A stretch of DNA of 64,000 bases from Scatosoma sp045643825 (GTDB lineage: Bacteria; Bacillota; Clostridia; Christensenellales; Borkfalkiaceae): contig JAZRFV010000024.1 of assembly GCA_045643825.1 (NCBI GenBank), forward strand, positions 10,399 through 74,398, in the 5' to 3' direction. The notes beneath the pieces are model-generated. The model was not told the origin of the DNA and did no database searches. It saw only the letters and a program-made list of their open reading frames with translations. Both the position numbers and the translations under genes were made by a program. This document shows positions 29,701 to 37,300 of this stretch, one piece after another (the first letter of the stretch is position 1; every line of letters starts with the position of its first letter).

Positions 29701-31019
29701 ATTCCCCAACCATTTAAAGGCAATTCAATATTAGCGCTCGTATAAATTTGCGAAGCCTTAGGCACGTGTCCGGTGTTCGTACCATCACTAATATTATGTA
29801 CCTTCAAGGAACCAATTTCATAGGTCGTGTATACGTCTTCAGGTTCTTCTGCAACAACCTTCCAAGCCGTACCGTCAAACGTAGCCTGTGCATTGTCGAA
29901 AACGAATTTACGGGACAAGTTACGGTTGTAATAGGTACCATCAATCGTCAATACGTCGCCTGCAACAGCCGTCGTACCCAAATTAGCATAGAATAAGCCA
30001 GGGAACTTAATGTCCTTCGTAGTAAGTACGGTATCGTTCAATTTCAAACCTTCACCACTACCTTCTTCAAAGGTAAATGTGTTGTTCCAATCGCCCGCAG
30101 GGATACCTTCGCCATTGAGTTTCAATTGAACTGCCGTTGCGCTGCAACCTGCAGCCAAAGGCTCATTCAACGAAACCGCATAGGTCTTGTATTCGTCCGC
30201 AACTTCCCAAGTGGAGCCGTTGTAACGGAAGGAGGTCTTTTCTACAACGTATTTAACCGCAAGGTTCTTATTGTAGAAGGTACCTTCGATAACAACTACG
30301 TCGCCTTCAACAGCGGTCGCACCCAAGCCAACATACATGTTGTTAGGAATTTTGATATCATTCATGGAGATTTGCGCGCCGTTGAGCGTAATACCAGCAC
30401 CGCTACCTGCCTCAAACGTCAATTTTTCCGTCCAAGTGCCTTCGGTAACGGGATATTTATTCTTATCCGCTCTATCAAAGTACATCGCCGTAGCGGAGGT
30501 GTTTGCACCAATACATACTCTACCGATTTCATAGGTCGTATATTCGATATATTCAACCCATTGTTCGCCGTTCCATTGCACGGATAAGGTAAACACGAGG
30601 TTTGCATCCGCATCCGCATTGTAGAACGTACCGTCGATAATAACTACGTCGCCTACTGCGGCTTCTTTACCAAGCGCGATATAGAGGTCGCTACCAGGCT
30701 GTTTCATCGTCCAACCCGTGTAAGCTTCCCCATTGTACAAGAAGCCTTTACCGGAGCCTTCAACGAAGGTGAACTCGTGGTCCCAGCTGTTAACAGCAGG
30801 TTTTTCCGCATCTACCGTCGAGTAAGCTTCAATAATCGATGCGGTACTTCTAGACAACGCAGCGACTTTGCTCATCGTATACGTTGTCGTTTCCGCACTT
30901 GCTGTAATGCTTGCGGGGGCTACTGCCGAGCTACCTGCCACTACCGCGCCGACGCCACAAGCGGACGTACATGCGAGAGCAAGCAATAAACCAGCCAGTT
31001 TCATGTTGTCTTTTTTCAT
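23742..31019 (-). CDS. Giant repeat surface protein (16 repeats, helical stalk, GCGS anchor)
   Basis: The 2,425-aa product starts at ATG 31019 behind AAGGAG. It has a signal peptide with a likely ASA-ET cleavage near residue 43. Residues of about 45-2015 consist of 16 copies of a roughly 115-aa beta-rich repeat. Each copy carries a TYEIGSL-like start, a W..F.FESGxGxxLNG core, a GDVLTIGGTFYN strand pair and an SFxWNGxAW end. About 350 residues of FIVAR-like three-helix repeats follow (recurrent W/YxxI, AKAxMD), then KLGCGS, a membrane helix and RKKKEDEE. I recognise no catalytic motif; glycan or host-surface binding is inference. Its repeats are shared with the next giant gene upstream. Most of the length is one uninterrupted frame, which argues for selection. 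Confidence 0.82.
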   Translation of the reverse strand: MKKDNMKLAGLLLALACTSACGVGAVVAGSSAVAPASITASAETTTYTMSKVAALSRSTASIIEAYSTVDAEKPAVNSWDHEFTFVEGSGKGFLYNGEAYTGWTMKQPGSDLYIALGKEAAVGDVVIIDGTFYNADADANLVFTLSVQWNGEQWVEYIEYTTYEIGRVCIGANTSATAMYFDRADKNKYPVTEGTWTEKLTFEAGSGAGITLNGAQISMNDIKIPNNMYVGLGATAVEGDVVVIEGTFYNKNLAVKYVVEKTSFRYNGSTWEVADEYKTYAVSLNEPLAAGCSATAVQLKLNGEGIPAGDWNNTFTFEEGSGEGLKLNDTVLTTKDIKFPGLFYANLGTTAVAGDVLTIDGTYYNRNLSRKFVFDNAQATFDGTAWKVVAEEPEDVYTTYEIGSLKVHNISDGTNTGHVPKASQIYTSANIELPLNGWGMKFKFESGEGFKLNGNAFTPDEFISVDGRVFLNIGSANVQPGDVVTVSGTFIYEAEKVRYTIAETAFVWNGNAWENKTEYATHEVGSLLYMSKNDTNTAFYFGRADGQSYPIPEDGNNGWTAEFLVKDGVGVVLNGETVRIVKQVKYPNSMYVDLAKNIAEGGLKEGDTLTIGGTFYNTGCAIQYVVTETSFTWNGEAWVLKAVEPPVEPEEPEVEYTVVEVGAVTSYAPKSNVAGRVYFTPVNNEIAWCEGSENFLYESGEGFAIIRNGETIYTDKDKIANRNDNGDKDLYILLSEGVALQKGDMAKIGGTYYHEAYKMKYVITESVIYWNGTAWQAEAITPEQPEEPDVPTVEYTEVNLGRLLPKDNSDVERLYLKTDGENKFIDVEADYIEMTYVSGTHVLVDGVASAYSRCRAYDNQFYLKVDGQKEIGAKVTFGGVYVNEELKIKYIIEDSDFWWNGSAWQTEEYQAPTEYVVYEIGKLGVHNNSNGMNEKNAPASTAIYMKKWDNQKLPIEDSTWKARFTLESGDGWKVNGEKAEFGALVSSNSGLYIDVNSANVKVGDVLTVSGTFTYAGGMAKYVIEESAFTWNGTAWEEKVEYETHEVGSLIFAKWTEGSNHIYLARADGQKYAIPQDGNGGWSAIFFAKDGVGVTLNGTPIKVGSMKMPNSMFINIGVAPQVGDVLTVGGTFYNTGSARLDNGTYAYFQAIQFVVTETSFTWNGSAWVVNETPEVPEEDPTEGFTAYNVTKVGANSDSKANVVYIYTVEGDKLPKDQGSWDVVCTFKAGSGAGLKLNGETLTTTDIKLPGDMYIGLGKDAAVGDVFTIDGVFYNAEKQFKLVFKNCQVQWDGTSWTAYEGGETPDNPDTPDTPVAGTTNVGALVVHSHSSGATSNAPSAKNVYLTAKNGTKFPVTDWASRFTFEAGSGVGVTVNGQAVSFTMISATKDQLYITLENEVNAGDELTIGGTFVDANGVKYVIDESAVVWNGKAWENKVVYTTYELGDMKFTQWTADRLYFYMRRVDGQAITPPEDGNNGWTETFKWKDGAGIKINDQDVSASVKIPQEFFLALYQVPEAGDILTIGGTFYSEKYGVEYIINEVSFMWDGATWIPVVEYEDCETGALVVAESQTTADTISLVRADGGDLIIDSYDYVFTFNGASGTGIRMNGELIETRTFKTYGGQILIDLSVSAMEGDILTIGGNFYNVAIAKQYIVEESSFIYANGVWSVYENDYVQVGVGEVVVDADASSEWQVYFLSKNGVKLPVNSWDDQFVVAAGVGVTLNGEALEEAYIYSIDDAFVVELGVDAVEGDVLVIGGQFVCDTQGALYFVKECAFTWNGETWEKEIQYSDVDLGSVKLHGASASATSGANNALQLKAAGSIIKTEGELVLESGVGVAVNGQVVTASFKNASEGYLNVTFDGVQEGDEVTIGGTFLWAEQEVRYVIKETTFVWTGSWAIKCEKVEVGTFLIITTSTSAQDLYLAPSDYTVQLPVRDWEEPFVFVSGTGITINGKQIDMSNNVKSVDVATFFIRLTADTAGVEEGSIVKIGGVFRSNEYAYEYIIEDCEFIYQGGVWVNMLDAQKVEAKTALDEYFATFTETDYVESEWTLMTQVVENAKAEISSALSKKAVNAIVEDAKATMDGIVTKADWEASAAEIKVAAKEEVAAYKNAADYRADDQAVIAAAVSTAQAAIDAAANWTEIYVAVENAKATMDALWTDAEWTAAETVVANAKAQLDSYKVADNYYASEWAQIQAIITKAYTDIDFAIGNTKVINNLVENAKVAMDAVKTSTQVDAEEAVVAAAKDELNGYKVQGDYNAPEWTEIQNIIIAAYAQIDAAIGDSDAIARIVADAKAKMDKVLKSEEANQKAFDDAKAEATAAVREIANSINYDLYTEENAAVINGYLTEAMTKIKDVTDKDGFAAIVEELKAKIEAVEKIAAPTDDKKGGILAKLGCGSVVGAATGLTLAAGVAAMALRKKKEDEE
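24970..30885 (-). repeat. Sixteen tandem copies of a roughly 115-aa protein repeat
   Basis: Each copy of about 345-400 bp ends with codons for a WNGxxW-like motif, spaced regularly through the gene. Copies differ at many positions, so this is an old protein-domain array rather than a recent DNA satellite, except for blocks that match the neighbouring giant gene closely. Confidence 0.8.
27880..28262 (-). repeat. Block nearly identical to 35127-35516
   Basis: The DNA for one repeat plus its borders (from EKVEYETHEVGSL back through GKLGVHNNSNG) matches the block in the second giant gene almost base for base over long stretches, including silent sites, for example the GVNSANVKVGDVLTVSGTF region. 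Confidence 0.8.
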
Positions 31020-31074
31020 CTTTTTTCTCCTTATAAATTTTTATTATTTATAAATTTTTTCCCTTATTTGTTTT

Positions 31075-31144
31075 GCAGGTTACCCACCTGCGGGGTTTGT
31101 TCGTTGCGAGATAATCCGTTTCCTCATCACGGCGGATTATCTCG
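31075..31144 (-). other. Paired hairpins upstream of the giant repeat gene
   Basis: Perfect 12-bp arms CGAGATAATCCG/CGGATTATCTCG (31107-31118 and 31133-31144) and GCAGGT-taccc-ACCTGC (31075-31091). They lie between the 43-aa ORF and the giant gene, without a T run, so regulation or mRNA processing is possible. Confidence 0.6.
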
Positions 31145-31162
31145 CCCCTTGTTTGCTACTTG

Positions 31163-31294
31163 TTACCAAACGATACTATCTTCACCGTCACCAGGTTTGA
31201 AAATATCATCGGATACATTTTCCGAGAAGGTTAATACGTCCTTTTCGAGAAAGAAAACCACTTCCATATATATATCTTTATATGTGTCTTTCAT
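31163..31294 (-). CDS. 43-residue peptide, unknown function
   Basis: ATG 31294 follows GGAGGGGGACG (cctcc at 31301-31305 on the plus strand), one of the best ribosome binding sites in the window. The frame ends at TAA 31163-31165. The peptide starts MKDTYKDIYMEVVFFLEKDV, continues with LTFSENVSDDIFKPGDGEDS and ends IVW. It is acidic, with no signal peptide or membrane helix. Peptides of this size with an xDVLTxSxxxxDDxxxPGD pattern recur in Firmicutes genomes next to surface-protein genes, but no function is established. It sits 17 bp after one giant gene and 144 bp before the other, in the same transcript direction. A translated small gene seems likely; its role is open. Confidence 0.65.
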   Translation of the reverse strand: MKDTYKDIYMEVVFFLEKDVLTFSENVSDDIFKPGDGEDSIVW

Positions 31295-31310
31295 CGTCCC
31301 CCTCCTTTTC

Positions 31311-34300
31311 TTAACCCAACTTGGAAGGTAAAATGATTACGCCTTCGCCCGTTGCTAACTGAACACTAATCGTTTTGTTGCTTACGCTTACCGTTTCCTT
31401 TATGCCGCCGCGGTAAATCACAACCTCCGTCACGTTAGAGTCAAACGTCAAAGTAATCGTTTGTTCTCTGTTTTCCTCGTGGGAGTTGTAGTTGCACAAT
31501 ACGTAACCTTCGTTGCCGTTTGCATCCTCCATAACACCCATAAGGTAGTTCCAATCCGTCTTGTTCGTCGATACGGAGGCAAGATGTTTGGTGTCGGTTT
31601 CCGCCAGCTCGTATTCGCCGAGTTGACCTGTAACCGCCGCAAACGCCTTGTAGTCCTTATCTCTTTCTCGATTGTTAGGCAAAAGAGCCGTCTTACTGTT
31701 GTTTTTGCCTGTGCCGAGAATAACACCCTTCCAATCAAATGCACCGTATACGGAGCTGATTGCATTGAATTCGTCGTTCACCTTCTTAAACGCATTGTAA
31801 CCTGCTTGGTCAACGATGTTGCCATTATTGTCTACAAAGGTATTATAGGTATTAGAGCCGCCTACACCGCTGGGCGAGTAAGTGAACCAAGACATCGAAT
31901 CGATACCAAACGCCATCGCCGCATACATCTGCATACGCAATTCCGCTTCGGTGGGGATTCTCGATTTATCGGTATTTCCACCTTCTACCCAACCCGAGGA
32001 TTGCAATACAACGTGAGCATGTGCATCGTTTTTCATCGCCGTAACCTTCAACGCACCAAGATCGAAGAGGAAGTTTTCAACCAAGCTACCATCCTCTAAA
32101 ATGGGATAGGTGTCGAGCGACAACCACTTTGTACCGCTTACCTGCGAAAGCACCGTATCGCAATATTGTTGCAAGTAGTTCTTAAACGCCGTTTGATTCA
32201 AATAGGAGGTTTCGCCTTTCGCCTCATTCCATTCATCACTGGTGCTACTCTTCTTGAAGTAGCTTGCATACGAAGGAAGAAGGTTGGTCATAAAGATTAC
32301 GTCCGTACCTGCGTATTTCTTTTCGAAATCTTGTGCAAACGCCGCAATCTTATCCATTACCGTTTGGCTGTTCGAGGGTTCATCCCAAGCGAGGTAACCG
32401 ATGAAGCCTTCACAATCGGAGAAATCGGGATAGCCAAGCTCGGAAAGGTCGCAGTTCATATTATTATAAGAACCATCATCCTTAAGCCCGCCCGTATTTG
32501 CCGCAAACGCAAAGGTGTACAAGCCTTGAGACCAGAAGAATTTAATGATGCTGCGAGTCTTTTCAATGCTCTGACCGCTGTTGGGGAAAACCAAGTTCGC
32601 ACCCGTCAAGCCAACAATCGCGATACCTGCTTCCTTCATCTTGGTTGCAATCGCGATATTGCTATCGTTCATATAACCGTTGGAAGGATTGAGTGCGGGA
32701 TAGTTCCACGCAATTACGGGAACGGAGTTCGCTTCGTATCTTTCGTAAGGCATAAGGTGAATGTCGTCAGACTTCGCATACGCATCTACGACAGCCGCCA
32801 TTTCCTCGGTGGTTACCTTGCTGTTGTACGCATCCGTATCCATCTTGAACGCCTGTGCTACTTGACGAATCGAACGTACGTTGTTATCGTTGTCGAAGGC
32901 ACTGTATACCGTCCAAACCACGCCGTCAGCAAAGGTAATTTCCATATATGCACGACCTGCAAACAATCTACCGTAGTTTTCCATGTAGAGGTTTTGCATT
33001 GCACCACGGTAAGCCACAAAGCCTTCCGTAACCGTCGTTGCCGTACTCTCAATCTTCAAAATTTTCTCTTCCTCGGGGTTGAAGTCCTCAAGGTTAGGCT
33101 TTTGAGTTGCCGACAAGTAATCGTAAGGCATAATCAACGTACCGTATTTCACGTTTGTAATGCCGTAGTTACCAAGAAGCTTGCCCAAATCCGCCGCATT
33201 GAGGTAGGTGGTGAAACGGATACCCGATTCGTCTGCCGTATTCGCCAAACGGATGGATGCACCGTCTTCCATATAGAAGCCAACCTCCAATGCCGTGAAG
33301 GTGGTTGCATGCGTCAATTGGAAGGTCGAGCCCGCTTCGTACAATTTACCGTCTTCCGCAATCCAACCGAGGAACACCTTGTTTGTCGTCGATTTACCTG
33401 CAGGTAAGGTGTACATATCACCCTGCTGACCGAGTACCACCGATTCGCCTGCCGACGATACGTAGGTTACCGCTACGTTGCCTGCATCCTTCAAGGTCAT
33501 TTCCGCAACGCCTGCTGCGTAAACACTGATATGGGTGGTAAAGCCCGTCGTTGCATAGTTGCTAAATTCCTTGAATTGGCTGGAGGTAATCGCTTCTGAC
33601 AACACGAGGATGCCGTCTACTTTTACATACGTCCAAATTCTGCCGTCCTTCATCATTACCGCACCAAGTTCTATCAAGTAATCGGTGTTGTTTTCCAAGG
33701 TATACGATTTGTTTGCATCATACATCCAAACCGCACCATGTCTAAAGTGGAATTGAACGCCCTGCCATTCGGAACCGCAAAGACGGAATGCAAGATTAGA
33801 AGCCGCTGTCTGTTCTGTTCCGTCGGCGTTCTTAATAATGTAGGTCTGGTTGAGATTTGTACAATTGATGCCAAAACGAACCGCTACCGAGTTTGTGCTG
33901 TTCCCTTCGCTCGCATTGAAGGATAAGCCACCCGCCTTATCTACCGTACCGGAAATATTCCATTCCATCGGCAAACCAATGTCATAAAGGCTAACCAAAT
34001 CGTAATTTTCAAGCAAATCTTCCGAGATATGGCTTACCCAAGTCTTCCCATTCCAAACGAACGAGGATTCCTTGATGATGTATCTTGCGAGTACGCCGTC
34101 TTCGGGACATACGAAGGTGCCGCCGATTGTAATCATATCGCCAACCTGTACACCTGCGTTTGCAAGCGCAAGGAACAAACCTGCATTCGTGCTTTCCAAA
34201 TCAGGGATGGTGATAGGTGTGCCGTTCAATCTTACACCGATACCGCTTTCATAGATAAATTCGATATCCCAACCGTTTATACAAGGTAAGGTCGGATATT

Positions 34301-37300
34301 GGGTACTCTCCAAATAAAGTTGTGTTGCATTGGGTACGTTTTGCGTAGAACCTGCGCTATGTCCATGCACAACCATATAACCGAGGTCGTAATCGGTATA
34401 CTTGATAGGCTCACTCGTACTCCATACCAGACCATTCCACCAGAAAGTCGTTTCAGTGATGGTGAAGCGTTGCAAAGCTTCTTCATTCTCGAAGGTACCG
34501 CCGATCACAAGCTTATCGCCCCACGCGGGCGTGCCCGTCAATTCAATACATACCCCTTCGGAGAATCTTACCGACGCCACGGGGTCACCGTTGAGGGTTG
34601 CACCCACACCATCAATGCAGGTATATGCAAGCCACGCTTCGTCAACGGGGATATCCACGTTGTTCACGCTGTTGAAGAATACGTTGTTACCATCCATGGT
34701 ATCAATCTTCAACCCACCAAGATCATATTCCGCATATTCAGGCTCTGCACCTTGCAATACCCAGGTCTCACCATTCCACATAAAGGAGGTTTCGGTTACT
34801 ACAAACTGAATAGCTTGGAAGTACACATACGTACCATTATCCAATTTTGCCCAACCAGTGTTGTAGAAAGTACCGCCAACCGTCAACACGTCACCAATCG
34901 TAGGAGCGGTATTTTGGGGAACAACGCTGTCAAGGTTGATAAACATTACGTTGGGCATCTTCATGACACCAGCTTTCACTGTCTTACCATTGTAGGTAAT
35001 ACCTACGCCGTCTTTTGCAAAGAAGTTTGCCGACCAGCCACCGTTACCGTCTTGAGGTACAGCATATTCTTGACCATCCGCTCTAACAAAGTAAATGTGG
35101 TTTTTGTCCGTAGTCCAGCTGTTGAAAAGCAACGAACCAACTTCTTGCGTTTCGTATTCTACCTTTTCTTCCCAAGCCGTACCATTCCACACAAACGAGC
35201 TTTCTTCAATAATGTATTTTACCTTTTCTGTTTCATACGTGAATGTACCGCTTACCGTCAATACGTCGCCAACCTTTACGTTTGCGGAGTTAACATCGAT
35301 GTACAAGCCAGAGTTAGAGCTTACCAACGCACCGAATTCAATGGGATTGCCATTCAACTTCCAACCGTCGCCGCTTTCCAAGGTAAATCTTGCTTTCCAA
35401 TCTTTATCTTCGATAGGAAGCTTTTGATTATCCCATTTCTTCATGTAGATAGCGGTAGAAGCAGGCTTATTAGTCGTCATACCATTACTGTTGTTATGTA
35501 CGCCCAACTTACCAAGGGTATACACCGTATATGCGGGCGGAACGTATTCAACCCACTTTGTACCGTTAAATTGCAATTGACAGTTGTCAAACACAAGGTT
35601 GATTGCTCTATTGCTATTGTAGAAGGTACCGTTGATTGTAACCACGTCCCCTGCCACCGCGTCCTTACCAAGAGGCACGTACAAATCGCCGGGCAATTTA
35701 ATTTGGGGGTTAATCGCTTCGCCGTTCAGCGTTACGCTTGCGCCGTCTTTCGCCGTGTAAACGTTCTGCCAGTCGCCGCGCGACTTAGGCAATGCGTCGC
35801 CTTCAACCGTATACAAATACAATTCTTTTGCCGAGCTGTCCTTCGTGGAGCCAATCTTCGTCACCGTGTAGGTGGTGATATCCTTCACCCACGTCGTACC
35901 ATCCCACGTAAAGGAGGTTTCCCCTACCACGTATTGCAATGCAAGAGAGGTGTTGTAGAAGGTACCGCCAACAACAAGCTTGTCGCCTACCACAGGGGTT
36001 TGATTTGCAGGAATAGCTTTTTGAAGGCTAATGAACATCGAGTTGGGGAACTTAACTTGATCTGCTACGTCAACCGTTACACCGTTCAACGTAACGCCTA
36101 CGCCGTCCTTAACACGGAAGGCTGCCGTCCAACCGTTGTTGCCGTCATTGGGAAGGCCAGGCCAAGCCTTCTTATCCGCATTTTTGAGGTAGAGGAAGTT
36201 ACTGCCAACCGTCCAACTGCTGAACGCCATTTCACCAAGCGTATACGTCGTATATTCTATGTATTTTTCCCAAGCCGTACCGTTCCAAACGACCTTGGTT
36301 TCTTCAATCGCATATTTCATTTTTTGGGTAGGACAGTAGAACGTACCGCCAATCGAAAGGGTCGTACCTACCGTCACCTCGGCAAATGTAATATAGACGC
36401 CTTCTTTCGCGCTGCGCATCGAGTTTAGCGTAGCCGTTTCGCCGTTGATTTTGATGCCGCTGCCTTCTTCCGCATACCAAGCGTCGTCCCAAGATTTATA
36501 AGGCAACGAAATGCCTGACGCCGCCCAGAAATACACCGCTGTAGGTTTCGTCGAAACGTCCGCTCTCAATCGCAGCTGTCCAAGACTGGTGGTGCTGTAT
36601 TCCGCATTTTTACCCCAATGCGTACCGTCCCAAAGAACCTCGCTCTCCTCAATGACGTACTTCATACCCGCCTTTTGGCTATAGAAAGTACCGCCGTATT
36701 TGATGACGTCGCCTGCTTCCAAGGTAATGTCGCTGATGCTAAGATAGAAATTCTTAACATTGCTTTCCGGCTTAGAGGCGTTGCTGTTTCTATTTGCCAA
36801 AATCCTATGGTTAGAATAAATCACTTCGCCGCCGCGGATTTGTTGGAAACCGATCCCGCTTTCCCAAGTAAAGTTTTCGTCGCTGCCGTACCAATTCACC
36901 GTTTGGTCAGTAGGTTTCAAATACAATCTATCCGTCCGAGTTGCGTTCGAGTCGGTACCGTAGATTTCTAAACCGCCCACTTGAACGATTTCGTAATCAA
37001 TCATTTCAATTGCCACGCTGTCGATATAGCCAACGGTTGCGGTACCGCCTTGATCTGTATATACACGGAACCCAATATTCGTACCAAGCGTTGTCACATA
37101 TCCGTTTTCATCCGTTTGGAATAAGTTTGGACTGATTTCAACCTCTGTCCAATTTGAAATATCCGTATCATGCCCCGTGCCGCCAACACGGAACTTATCC
37201 GTACTAATCCATCCAGGAAGATATGCCCTTATCTTAATCCCCTTGATGTCCTTTTTTAAAATTTTCGATTCGCTGAAATCCATCACGCAATAAGCAGTAC

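Noticed and set aside
24970..36990. Regular DNA repeats that might suggest a CRISPR array
   Set aside because: Units are about 350 bp, coding and diverged; there is no short palindromic repeat with unique spacers.
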